A DNA stretch of 64,000 bases, taken from Nosema muscidifuracis (taxonomy: Eukaryota; Microsporidia; Nosematidae). This document shows, in pieces, positions 17,180 through 27,884 of this stretch (position 1 is the stretch's first letter; each line of letters begins with the position of its first letter). The position numbers and the translations under genes are program-made. The notes beneath the pieces are model-generated. The model worked only from the letters and a program-made list of their open reading frames with translations, had not been told where the DNA came from and made no database searches. The DNA lies in contig JAIOKI010000024.1 of the NCBI GenBank assembly GCA_028335825.1, positions 62,001-126,000 of the forward strand, read 5' to 3'.

Positions 17180-17953
17180 ACCCTCATCAGAAAATCATTT
17201 CTTTTATAATTTTAGAATAAATTAAGTTTTTTAATTAAAAAAAGTAATTTGTTTATAGCATAGTAATAAGAATATAATTTGATTCTAATTTTTATATTAT
17301 TAATTTATAAATATACTTTAGTGTAGTTATTTTTTAATTTATAAGTATTTGTAGTAATTAATCAATCAATGTATCAAAGAAACAAATTAAAAAAATTAAT
17401 TTCAAATTATAAAATTGCGAATTACAAATTGATAAAATAAATTTAAATTAAAATAAAAATAACAAAATATTGTAAATTAAATATTTATTTTAAAAAATAG
17501 ATTTTTATAATTTAAAAAAAACAATTAAAATAAAGTTAATTAAGAAATATTTAATTTTTTTAATTAAAAAATATTATATAATTGTTATAAGAGTAATTAC
17601 TTAAATAATATTAATTATTATAATATAAGTTACTTTAAATGGAATTACTTAAAATAAATATATAAGAAATTACTTAAATATTACAAGAATAATTAATTAA
17701 ATAAGAATAATAACTTAAATAAGAAAAATTAAATAAATAAGAATAATAACTTAAAATAAAAATATAAGAAATTACTTAAATAATATAATAAAACTAATTA
17801 AATAAAAGAAATTAATTAAATAAGAATAATAACTTAAATAAAAGAAATTACTTAAATAAGAATAATAACTTAAATAATAAAACTAATTAAATAAGAATAA
17901 TAACTTAAATAAGAATAATTAAATAATATAAGAGAAATACATAAAAAGATCAT
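17180..17953. other. Low-complexity AT spacer with 'gaataataacttaaata' repeats
   Basis: Nearly 800 bp of A/T. From about 17600 to 17930 it is built from short direct repeats ('aagaataataacttaaata', 'agaaattacttaaata'). No gene or RNA recognised. Confidence 0.7.
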
Positions 17954-18148
17954 TTATTTTTTCTCTGATGTATCATCATTCTTCTTCTCATCCTTAACTA
18001 TTTTAGTCTCTCTTACTTCTATATTAAGACTACTTGGGTTATCAAATTTTACAGGTTTATTTGAAGTAAATCTGTAAGTGTATTCTGTCTCATAAGGACT
18101 TTTACTTGTTAAAAGTGTACCTATTAGAACTAAAAATTTATGTACCAT
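17954..18148 (-). CDS. Tiny secreted protein, family member B (64 aa)
   Basis: A 64-residue product with a signal peptide (MVHKFLVLIGTLLTS) and then a compact motif 'PYETEYTYRFTSNKPVKF' plus 'NPSSLNIEVRETK', ending in a Lys/Asp/Glu tail. The start has CCCC two bases upstream on the coding strand. The same motif occurs in the genes at 16.75 and 18.96 kb, all on the minus strand, so it is an expanded family. Mature size would be about 50 residues. No cysteines remain after the signal peptide, so it is not a disulphide-rich effector. Function unknown. Confidence 0.8.
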   Translation of the reverse strand: MVHKFLVLIGTLLTSKSPYETEYTYRFTSNKPVKFDNPSSLNIEVRETKIVKDEKKNDDTSEKK

Positions 18149-18957
18149 AAGGGGATACCATCTTCTGATTTTTATATAAATTAATAAATTATTAAAAAAA
18201 ATGATTAATTAAAATAATTAAATATTTAAGAAATATCCCAATTTTACATTATTTATTAAATATTTATAAGTTTGTTATTTATAAGTTAAGGATATTAATA
18301 AGTTTCTTAAAGAATATTTACAAGTTATTTAAGTATATTTATTAAATATTCAGAAATTTGTTAAATTATATTTTTATGTATTTATAAGTATATTTATAAG
18401 TTAAGTATATTTACAAGTTGTTTAAAGAATATTTATTAAATATTCAGAAATTTGTTAAAGCATATTTTTATGTATTTATAAGTTTCTTAAAGAATGTTTA
18501 TATGCATATTTATAAGCTTAATAAAGAATAGAAATTCTTTATTAGACTGATCGTTTTTAATTTTAAATTATTAGAATTCTTCTTAAAATATAATTATCAT
18601 TATTTTAAAGCTTTTTTATAAAACTAGTCCCATTTAAAAATAACTAACAAACAGAGCTTTTGTTTGTAAAATATTTAATAAATCTTCTAGCCAATAGAAT
18701 TACTACAACAAGAATATTTAAAAAATATTTCATTAGACAAACAATTATATATTTAAAAATATTGCATTAGACAAACAAGAATATTTAAAAAATATTGCAT
18801 TAGACAAACAATTTTATATTTAAAAAATTAATAATTAAATTACATCACTATAAAATATTACACTATATTTTTTAAGAAAATATATTTAATTATAGAAGAT
18901 TCTTTTAACTTAAAATTAAATTAATAATATTTTAAACAATAAAAACTTTTTAATCAA
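18149..18957. other. AT-rich spacer with two private repeat arrays
   Basis: The first array (about 18255-18540) repeats 'tttataagttaagtatattta'-like words; the second (18711-18830) holds three copies of a unit of about 34 bp centred on 'attgcattagacaaacaa'. Between them ACAAACA and TGTTTGT (about 18649-18669) can form a 7-bp stem. No gene seen. Confidence 0.65.
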
Positions 18958-19152
18958 TCATTTACTACTTTTCTCTTTAGTACTTCCTTCATTTTTCTTT
19001 TTAATTATCGTTGTTTTAGTTTCACTGACCTTAAAATCCAAATTATTAGGATTAAGAAACTTCACAGGGGTTTTTGACTTGAACTTGTAGACATACTCAC
19101 TTTCATAAGGAACATTACTAGATAAAATTATATTAAGTAAGAGATAAAACAT
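18958..19152 (-). CDS. Tiny secreted protein, family member C (64 aa)
   Basis: A 64-residue product with a signal peptide (MFYLLLNIILSSN) followed by 'VPYESEYVYKFKSKTPVKF' and 'NPNNLDFKVSETKT', then a Lys/Ser-rich tail. It is the closest relative of the 64-residue gene at 17.95 kb: same length, same motif spacing, roughly half of the mature residues identical. CCCCC lies two bases before the ATG. Conservation of the protein between two genes separated by unalignable spacers is good evidence that both are expressed genes. Confidence 0.8.
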   Translation of the reverse strand: MFYLLLNIILSSNVPYESEYVYKFKSKTPVKFLNPNNLDFKVSETKTTIIKKKNEGSTKEKSSK

Positions 19153-20971
19153 TAGGGGGAGAGTAAATTTTCTTTTTATTTAACTTTAATATATCAAAAA
19201 GAATAAATTAAATTTTTATAAAAAAATCAGTTTATAATAATTATAATTTTTATAATACTTTATTTCTTAATAATTATGATTTTATAATATTAAGTAAATT
19301 TGTATAAATTAATTTATAGTATTTTAAGTAAATATAATTATTATTATGGTAAGTAAATTTCTTTAATAATTATGATTTTTATAATATTAATTTATAGTAT
19401 TTTAAGTAAATTTCTATAATATTGTTAGATATGTAGCATAAATATTATACTTTCCTAAATTTTCTTTTTAATATTCTAATTATTAAATTTTCTTGATATT
19501 TTTGACATGTAAATTTCCATAATATTTTATTTAATTTTGATCAATAAACCTTAAAATTAACATATTTAATTTAAAAATTGTTTTTGAAAATTTAATTTAT
19601 TTTTATCAATAAATATTCTTATTTATAAATAACTTCATATTTAAAATTTTATAGTATTTAAATCTATTACATTATCATATTTTAAACTTTAATTAAATCA
19701 ATTTTATAATAATTTTTAGAAATATTTATGAATCATAATTTGATTATTTTATTTATGTATCTAAAAAGAAAGAATAATTCTAAAAATACAAAAATATTTT
19801 CTAACATTTAAGACTGATTATTTTAATATCTTAATTTATTTTATTAATTTCTTTAAAAATACAAAAATATTTTCTTACATTTAAGACTGATTATTTTAAT
19901 TTTATTTATTAATTCTTATAATAAATTAATAAAAATGAAGCATATCAAAATAATTAGAATTTAAAGAGTAAAGACAGTAATAAAAAATATTATTTGATAT
20001 GTTTAAATTTAATAGAAAGATATTATTAAATATAATTTCTATTTATTTTTCACCCTAAAATCTTCTCTTATATTTCTTAAGATTTTGTTATTTTAAATAT
20101 TTAATTTTATTACCCCTCTCAATCAATAAAAGTTCTTAAATATTTTATATCACAAGATTTGACTATTAAATAGAGGAAGTTTCTATTATTAAAAAAGCAT
20201 ATCTAAAATATTATTAAAAGACATGCAATAAGACTTTCATCTTTAAATTGTATCTTATTTTATAATAAATTTAATAAAAAGTTCTAACAGTCTTTTTATA
20301 TACTTCATTTAATAAACAAGTAAAATTATTATATTTCTACTATTTTAGATTCTAAAATATTTAAATTTCTAATAGATTTTTCCATTAGTATTTTTCTCCT
20401 TGTTCCTATAAATATAATCATTTAATTATAAATTTCTATATGAATTAAAATAATATTTTAAGAAAAATAGGAAATTATATTTTATATTTAAATGTACTAG
20501 TACTTTTATATAAACTCATCTAATTAATTAACAGAAATACTGTTTTTTTATTTTATTAATTTTTAAAAATAAATAAGCAATGACTCGACATTAATCAGTG
20601 ATCATGTATAGAATATAATATTTTAAAAGTTAGAATTAAATTATTTTAATCTTTAAATATATAACAATATAATCTAACAATACCATTTTTATAATAAAAA
20701 AAATAGTTAACAATATAATCTATCAATATCATTTTAATAATATAATCTAATAATACCATTTTAATAATCTAAAAAATATAATCAAAATACACTACTATAA
20801 TAATTAAATAGAAATATCTAACAATAAATACACTACCTTAATAATCAAAATACACTACATAATAAATAACAATAAAAAATTAAATCAAACACACTACTAT
20901 AATAAATAACAATAAAAAATTAAATAAAATAAAAAATATAATCAAAAAATTAATTTACATTTATTGATAAT
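19153..20971. other. 1.8-kb gene-free AT spacer with two orphan C-runs
   Basis: No open frame. At about 20050 ('tttcaccctaaaatc') and 20112 ('attacccctctcaatc') there are C-runs in the exact context that precedes genes here, but with no ATG following. Tandem words occur at 19240-19400 ('aagtaaatttctataat'), 19790-19900 (two copies around 'aaaatacaaaaatattttct') and 20690-20960 ('aaatacactactataataat'). Confidence 0.6.
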
Positions 20972-21650
20972 TTATATGATCAATTCTCTAAGATGCTTAT
21001 TTTTACTTTTCTCTACACTACACATCCATATCCTCTTTTTATAAATCTTATATAACTCTGTAACAAGTTCTCTAAAATCTATTCTATCTTTACTATCATA
21101 ATAAAATGTTATCTTATTTAAATCCCATTGATATTCACAATCAAGTACTACCATTCTTAATCCCTTCTCAGTAATCTTTTCTATACATAAAGATAAAGCA
21201 GATGCTTCTAACATTTTTTTATCAGGAAATATACTTAAATCATTATCAGAAGCTAGTCTATAAATATGCTTAGGAGATATTTCATTAAGAATATTTTCAT
21301 GTCTAAGAAGTAATTTATCAAATTCTACTTTACTAGTAGTACCTACTATAATACCACAGTCTTCACCTCTATCAGCTTCAATAATGACATATGAATTAAT
21401 TTTGTAAGTTGTTTCTGGTACCATATAAGCCAAATCAAGTCTTTTACTTCCAAATTCTATTATATAAAAAAAATCAGTGGGTTTACTTGTTGATTTAGAT
21501 ATTACAACATCAGAGACTGATTTTGATCTTCTTTTAAAAGGATTAGTTCCTACTATCCTCCAGTCTTCTTGACTTTCTGTAAATGTTTCTGTAGTGTCTG
21601 ACCATAAACTGTTAAAAAATGGAGACGACCAGTTGTCATATTTTTTCATA
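20972..21650 (-). CDS. PSP1: PSP1 C-terminal domain protein
   Basis: A 225-residue protein whose C-terminal 160 residues are a PSP1 C-terminal domain: 'FYIIEFGSKRLDLAYM', 'YVIIEADRGEDCGIIVG', 'KHIYRLASDND', 'MVVLDCEYQWDLNKITFYYD', 'RIDFRELVTELYKIYKKRIWM'. In yeast PSP1 is an Asn/Gln-rich high-copy suppressor of DNA polymerase mutants and links to mRNA decay factors; in microsporidia and bacteria the domain stands almost alone. I placed the start at 21650 because CCCC lies five bases before this ATG. A longer frame reaching 21691 lacks that context and would put the motif inside the coding region. Confidence 0.88.
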
Positions 21651-21691
21651 AGTGGGGTATTTTTAAAAAATTTATAAAAAAGAAGATCCAA

Positions 21692-22920
21692 TATTTAAGA
21701 ATATTATATTTATTTTAATTGGGTAATTTAAAATAATTGATTTATAGTAGATAAAATATTTTATTGGAAGAATATTGATTTTATTGGAGGAGATTTTTTA
21801 TTTTATTGGAAGAATATTTTTTATTTTATTGGAAGAGATTTTTATTTTATTGGAAGAGGATTGATTTTATTGGAAGACTACTGATTATATAAAAAAATAG
21901 TATTGATTATATAAAAGAATATTGAATATATAAAAGAATTGTATTGAATATTTTAAAACATACTATTTATAATAAGAAAGAATATTGATTATATAAAAGA
22001 ATACTATTTATAATAAGAAAGACTATTGATTTTCTAAAAGAATAGTACTAATTTTTATAGTATAAAAGAATATTATTTATCTAATCATATTTAGAAATTT
22101 TAACTAATAAAAATATTCATTAAAATTTTAATAAATAAATCATTATAGTTTTAAAATTAGACTTGAAACTTTTTCATAACAAATTAAAAAAAAATATTTT
22201 AATTAGTACATAAAAGAACATTAAAATATTTTTTATATTCTGTCTTGATAAAAACGAATAATTTTCTTTTATAAATTGAATTATAGAATTTAAATATTTC
22301 AAACAACAGTTTACAACTATTTTAATTAAATTGATATAATTAAAAAAATATCTAAAAAAGAAATAATTTTATTTGAAAAATTATTATTTTCTATATATCA
22401 TATTTTAATTAAAAATTTAAAAATATGTATTATATTTAACAAAGTACTTAAGAAATATTCTTAAATTTTTTTAATAAAAAAATAAATATTTATTTTATAC
22501 AGTATTTGAAAGAAATATTCTTAAATTTTTTTAATTAATATTTATTTTACATAGTATTTGAAAGAAAATGATTATTATTTTCTATATATCATATTTTTAT
22601 TAAAAAAATAAATATTTATTTTATACAGTATTTAAAAGAAATATTCTTAAATTTTTTTAATAATAATTATATTTTATAAAAGTATTTGAAAAAAAATGAT
22701 TATTTTTAATATATCATATTTTTTAATTAAAAAAGTAGTAAAGATGATAAATATTTCTTTAACAAAGTATTTGAAAGAAAATAATTATTTTTAATATATC
22801 ATATTTTTTAATTAAAAAATAAATATTTTAATTAATACTTTTAAAATCATTTAAGTTTCCCTTTTTATAATTCTTTTTAATTAAAAAATAATTATATAAG
22901 AAAAAACTTACCCTTTTAAT
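21692..22920. other. 1.2-kb gene-free spacer of successive AT repeats
   Basis: Three private arrays follow each other: 21755-21885 ('ttttattggaagaatatt'), 21885-22070 ('tatataaaagaatattgat') and 22360-22850 ('tttatacagtatttgaaaga' plus 'aatattcttaaattttt' and 'atatatcatattttt'). No gene or RNA recognised. Confidence 0.7.
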
Positions 22921-23274
22921 ATGTTAGGATCAAAATTTATTGTGTTTTGTCTGTCGTCTCTTTTTGTTACAAAAGTAATTGCTTCGGCTTCTGGATCAGG
23001 ATCTGGTGGTAATGGTAGGGATATTAACAAGGAATATAATGATGCTAAAAAATCTATTGGTAAAATAATTAATGATAAAAATGTACAACCTGGAACATTT
23101 AATAGTCATATGCAGAATCTTAATAGTTCTATTGATAAGATGAAGACTTTGGAAAGAGAAGCTTCTTGTAGGAATGATACTAATCTTGCTAGTAATATAA
23201 GAGGATCTGTTAAGATTTATGAAAAAGTAGCTGATAAGTATAACAGTGATAAGTATAAGAATAATAAAAAATAA
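22921..23274 (+). CDS. Secreted protein with Ser/Gly linker and helical body
   Basis: A 117-residue product with a good signal peptide (MLGSKFIVFCLSSLFVTKVI, cleavage likely before ASASG), a short 'SASGSGSGGNG' linker, and a mature region predicted to be helical ('NKEYNDAKKSIGKIINDK', 'MQNLNSSIDKMKTLEREA') with one cysteine. Family unknown; it is not obviously related to the small secreted family at 16.7-19.2 kb. CCC lies eight bases before the ATG. A secreted spore-wall or host-directed protein is an inference from the signal peptide and location only. Confidence 0.8.
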   Translation: MLGSKFIVFCLSSLFVTKVIASASGSGSGGNGRDINKEYNDAKKSIGKIINDKNVQPGTFNSHMQNLNSSIDKMKTLEREASCRNDTNLASNIRGSVKIYEKVADKYNSDKYKNNKK

Positions 23275-24186
23275 ATTAGTTTTTTATTAATTATCTTCTT
23301 TTTTCTTGTACAAATAATATTTTTAATTAAAAGAAATTAATTTATGTAAATATTTTTATTAAAAATAAATGATAGTAGATAAATTAATATTGAGTAATAA
23401 AATTAATAATTACCTTGTAATAATCCTTTATTAAAAGCTTGATATTTAATTACAATTTATTTTTTTTAACCCCTAAAAAAATACATTCTTATTCTGAGAA
23501 TGAAAAAGATTTAGCTGTATTTGTAATAATTAAATATAAAGATCTTTAACATTAAATTTAACTTATTTTATAAAAATCTTTAATATTAAAATTAACTTAT
23601 TTTATAAAGATCTTTAACATTCAAATTAACTTATTTTATAAAGATCTTTAACATTAAAATTAATTTTGACTTCTTTAAAATAAAAACGTTATATAAAATT
23701 ATTATTAACAAGTCAATCTCATCTTTAAAAAATTTAAAATTATTAATTAATTAGAAAAAACAATGACGTCAAATATTTAAAACTAATATTAAACTTAAAT
23801 ATTTTAATCTTATAGAAATTAGTATTTTTATGATTTTATTGATAACAAATTGATAAATTAAAAATTAATCATATTTTTATTTATATGTAGTAAACAAAAT
23901 ATAAAAGATATAATTATTACGTATTATCTTGATAAGAAAACATATAATTATTGCGTATTATCTTATTAACAAAACACAAAATTATTACGTATTATCTTGA
24001 TAAATATTTTTTTAATTTACAAAACATATAATTATTACGTATTATCTTGATTAATATTTTTTTAATTTACAAAACATATAATTATTACACATTATCTTAT
24101 TTACAAAACATATAATTATTACGTATTATCTTGATTAATATTTTTTTAATTTATTTTGGCTTAAAAAAAAGTTTTAATTTTAAACA
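23275..24186. other. Gene-free spacer with two tandem arrays and an orphan C-run
   Basis: An 'aacccct' in gene-start context at about 23469 is followed by no usable ATG. Array one (23537-23672) has four copies of a 37-bp unit around 'aaagatctttaacattaaa'. Array two (23890-24150) has five or six copies around 'aaacatataattattacgta' plus 'ttatcttgat'. Confidence 0.7.
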
Positions 24187-26010
24187 ATGATTCTTTATAC
24201 ATTTTTAGTAAACATATTATGTACACAAAATTCTGATTATGATTACTTACCAGAAATATGGGAAATTGATAAAGATAATGAATCTCAGCCTTCAAATGAA
24301 TTTGGTATAACTCCTAATATAGTTAAAAAATCTACAGAACGTCTTGAAGTATTAATGCATAGAAAATATATAGCACTTGAACAAGCAGGTCTTATTAAAT
24401 CAATGTCTTCACAATCATTAACAACACCAAGACATTATTATAGCACTGATTACGATCAAGTAGTTAATAATAAAGAAAATTTAATTAAATCACAATTTAG
24501 GATATGCTCTTATCCAGAAGATTTGCGTAAACTTGCTGATTACGATCCCGAATATTTGTTTAATTATGAAAAATCGGAATTTGGAACGAATAGAGTTCTT
24601 AGTAAAGATTCAGATAATGATATGAAAAATATTGATCAAAAATTTAGAATTAAAATGGATACTAATGAAGGAAAATCTGTTCTTGATTTAAATAAGTTAG
24701 ATGGATGTACTAAAAAATTTAGAAATGTCTTTAAACGAACTAATAATAAAAAGGAATTTAATGAATCTAAGATATCTGAAGATGTAACTAAAAAACCTAA
24801 CGATATTTCGTTTTCTAATTGGGTAACGAATGTTTTTTATAAAAGGAAAAAGTTAGAAACAAAAGAAGATTTATTGTTAGATAAAGATGATTTATCTATT
24901 GAAGAATCAACTTCTAAAGTTAAATTAATAGAAAAACCATCTTCTTCATTTTTTGATACTGATAGAAGTAAAATCAAAGAAATTATTGAATCTACAAAAA
25001 ATAGTGATTTTTTAACAAAAGAAGACCCTTCAATAAAAATACCTATAGCAAAAAAACGTACTATATATTACAAAACCGGTAATGATTTTAATATAAAGCA
25101 GAATGTAGAAGAAGATGATAATCAAGGAGAAGAAAATCACCAAGGAGAAAACAATGATACTAATCAAAGAGAAAGCAAAAAAGAAAATCACCGAGGAGAA
25201 AATAATGATATTAATCAAGGAGAAAATGATCTAAATAATCAAAGAGAAAGCAAAAAAGAAAATCACCTAGGAAAAAATAATGATACTAATATAGGAGAAA
25301 ACAAAAAAGAAAATCACCAAGGAAAAAATGATCTAAATCACCAAGGAGAAAATAATGATACTAATCAAGGAACAAATAAAGATACTAATCAAGGAGAAAA
25401 TGATCTAAATAGTCAAGGAGAAAATAATGATACTAATAAGGGAGAAAACAATGATACTAATCAAGGAGAAAATAACGATATAAATAATTTAGAAAGCTTT
25501 ACATTTCATTATATACCCAACACTGTCAAAAAAATAGTAAGCGACGAAGATCTTGCAAAATACAAGCAATGCTTCTTCCATGCTTGTACAATGTTTAACT
25601 CTCATAAAAATATTTTCATTCCTTTTAAGAAGTTGGTTATTTCTTATAATAGATTTAATAATAAATATTTTCCCAATACTGAAGAAAACACATCCACAGT
25701 AGAAAATTTACGGAAGAAGGTTGGATTATTACTCGAATCACGATCCAGTAGAATTAAGTACATGCTTCTTAAACTAAACGAATTTGAAAATAATGATATT
25801 GTTTTTAGAAGATTACATATGGAAGAAGAAAAGATTCATTTGAATTCAAAGATTATCAAATACATAAAAGAATGTACTAAAGATGAAAAAGATTACGAAT
25901 TTAATGATGTAGCATTTTTAACTTGTATAAATAATATAGCATATGAGGTTACTTATTTAGATCTAGCATTTTATACTTTAGTAAAATATTGTAGTACTAA
26001 TTTTGATTAA
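24187..26010 (+). CDS. Large secreted protein with GEN-NDTNQ repeats
   Basis: A 607-residue product with a short signal peptide (MILYTFLVNILCTQN). Residues 15-310 are charged and probably disordered. Residues about 311-437 are an irregular repeat of 'NQGENNDTNQGENN'-type units. Residues about 440-607 are a folded, Lys/Leu-rich helical domain (FFHACTMFNSHKNIFIPFKK, LRKKVGLLLESRSSRIKYML) that resembles in layout the C-terminal domain of the genes at 29.4 and 31.45 kb, with 'FKKLVISY' where they have 'FVKLVKIY' and 'LIKLIKKY'. No known family. No CCC precedes the ATG; the signal peptide supports this start. A lineage-specific secreted or surface protein is the likeliest role. Confidence 0.8.
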   Translation: MILYTFLVNILCTQNSDYDYLPEIWEIDKDNESQPSNEFGITPNIVKKSTERLEVLMHRKYIALEQAGLIKSMSSQSLTTPRHYYSTDYDQVVNNKENLIKSQFRICSYPEDLRKLADYDPEYLFNYEKSEFGTNRVLSKDSDNDMKNIDQKFRIKMDTNEGKSVLDLNKLDGCTKKFRNVFKRTNNKKEFNESKISEDVTKKPNDISFSNWVTNVFYKRKKLETKEDLLLDKDDLSIEESTSKVKLIEKPSSSFFDTDRSKIKEIIESTKNSDFLTKEDPSIKIPIAKKRTIYYKTGNDFNIKQNVEEDDNQGEENHQGENNDTNQRESKKENHRGENNDINQGENDLNNQRESKKENHLGKNNDTNIGENKKENHQGKNDLNHQGENNDTNQGTNKDTNQGENDLNSQGENNDTNKGENNDTNQGENNDINNLESFTFHYIPNTVKKIVSDEDLAKYKQCFFHACTMFNSHKNIFIPFKKLVISYNRFNNKYFPNTEENTSTVENLRKKVGLLLESRSSRIKYMLLKLNEFENNDIVFRRLHMEEEKIHLNSKIIKYIKECTKDEKDYEFNDVAFLTCINNIAYEVTYLDLAFYTLVKYCSTNFD

Positions 26011-27419
26011 ATATGAAATATTTTATCAATATAAAAATTCTTAATATCAATTCATTTAAAATATTAAAAATCAGTTATATTTTTATTCATAAAATTTTTA
26101 GTAAAAATCAAATTTTATATTCTATAACAAATAATCAGAATCAATTTTTATTAATGAATTATTTTTAACTAGTAAAAAATAAAATATTAACTAGCATATT
26201 CTTAAATAATACTAATTAGTAAAAAATAATATATTAACTAACATATTCTTAAATAATATTAATCATTCAAAAAATAATACTAATCATTAAAAAATAATAC
26301 AAATTATTAGAAAATAATATATTAACTAACATATTCTTAAATAATACTAATTATTAAAAATAAAATATTAACTAACATATTCTTAAATAATACTAATTAT
26401 TAGAAAATAATATTAACTAACATATTCTTAAATAATACTAATTATTAAACTCATTTTCTTAATTTATAACCCCTTATATAAAATTAATAATAGACAAAAA
26501 ATAATATTTGTTAATAAAAGATAGAAAATATTTTTTTATAATCAGAAACTATCATATAAAAATAATAAATAATTTTTTATAATCAGAAACTATCATACAA
26601 AACTATCAAATAATTTTTCATAATAAGAAATTATCATATAAAAATAATAAATAATTTTTCATAATACAAAAATGATAAATAATTTTTTATAATCAGAAAC
26701 TATCATACAAAACTATCAAATAATTTTTCATAATACAAAATAATAAATAATTTTTTATAATCAGAAATATCATATAAAACTATCAAATATTTTATAAAAA
26801 ATTGTTTGTAATGATTTAATTAGATCAAAACAATGATATCTTTTATTATATTAAAATTAAAAATCTTTACTCATTTAAATTAATTAATTTTTATATTAAA
26901 CCTGATTTATTCTTAAATAATTATTTTTAAAAATTGATGATGACGTGTATCGATTAGTTAATTATTCCTTAATTCTAATAAATTAAATTATTTGTTTATT
27001 TTATATTTTTTTTTCTATATTTCATCAGTATTTTTTTATATTTATGATGATTCAAATTCCATTATGCTATCACATAATAAACAAATATTTTAATTTAAAG
27101 TTGTTCAATAATAAATTTAATAAAAAAATGATTTTTATTTTGGTTATTGATTGTTTTGTTTAAAAATTAATCATGATTAATCAATAAAAATTTTAGCGAT
27201 TTAATATAAAACGTAATTTATGAAACAATTAAAAAGAAATATAAACTAGTTCAAATAAATTTAATTATTTATTTTATTTAGTGTTTTTGTTTTTAATTGA
27301 TGCTATGCCACATCTATCATTTCTAATTCGTAAGTTTTATCAAATCAGTTTTTATTGATTAAATGTTTTAGAAATGTTCTAACAATTACAGGTATAAATA
27401 AAAAAAAATAAGCATAAAC
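26011..27419. other. 1.4-kb spacer with two tandem arrays; splice-like words near its end
   Basis: Array one (26165-26450): about six copies of 'aactaacatattcttaaata' plus 'atactaattatta'. Array two (26490-26810): about five copies of 'taaataattttttataatca' plus 'gaaactatcatacaaaac'. An orphan 'aacccctta' lies at about 26469. From 26930 onward the sequence is less repetitive and contains GTAAGT near 27330 and TTCTAACAATTACAG ending at 27391, but no reading frame that splicing would join to the next gene. Confidence 0.65.
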
Positions 27420-27884
27420 ATGTTGAACAAAAAGTTATCAGCATTGAAAAGAAACTTATCAGAATATAAAAAGAGAGATTTGAATGTAATACGTTATAAT
27501 AAATACCAAAATGATGGATACAATAAGACAAATTTAATGTTTTATGTATATTCTATTTATAGAATAAAAGAAATTAACTTTTCTAATTTCCAGTACAATC
27601 TTAAAGGATTTAATCTTTTGACTTTAATGGGAGGATTTATTATATTACAAAAATATTTAGCTGAATATAAAGGACATAGAAATAATATGACTTATTATTA
27701 TATATCAGCATGTGTATTAGCATCAAAATATCAAGAAGATGAACATGTCTTGATCTGTAATCTATTTAGAGATACTAAAAGATTTATTAAAATAGAAAAT
27801 GAAATCATATTTAAATTAAAATTTGAAGTAGAATTTAGTGAGTATGATTTATGTATGCTAAGTAAAGAATTATGTATAGATTAA
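27420..27884 (+). CDS. Cyclin-box protein (PCL/Pho80-like)
   Basis: A 154-residue protein dominated by a cyclin box. Diagnostic stretches are 'LLTLMGGFIILQKYLAEY' (cyclin helix 2), 'YYYISACVLASKYQEDEHV' (helix 3, family 'LA.KY..D') and 'NEIIFKLKFEVEFSEYDL' (helix 5, family 'E...L..L.F.L.....'). Short single-box cyclins of the PCL/Pho80 class have this size. They would activate a Pho85-type or related CDK. Unlike most genes here there is no CCC before the ATG, and a stop lies in frame a few codons upstream, so this is the first possible start. It is the only conserved-looking gene amid the secreted-protein block. Confidence 0.75.
   Translation: MLNKKLSALKRNLSEYKKRDLNVIRYNKYQNDGYNKTNLMFYVYSIYRIKEINFSNFQYNLKGFNLLTLMGGFIILQKYLAEYKGHRNNMTYYYISACVLASKYQEDEHVLICNLFRDTKRFIKIENEIIFKLKFEVEFSEYDLCMLSKELCID

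Noticed and set aside
23890-24150. CRISPR-like regular repeats
   Set aside because: The arrays are simple eukaryotic tandem repeats whose 'spacers' are also repeated; there are no cas genes and the genome is eukaryotic.
27325-27391. Intron-like signals GTAAGT and TTCTAACAATTACAG before the cyclin-like gene
   Set aside because: The words look like microsporidian splice sites, but an in-frame stop lies between the would-be acceptor and the cyclin start, and the short upstream frames do not join to it. At most a 5'-untranslated intron; transcript data needed.
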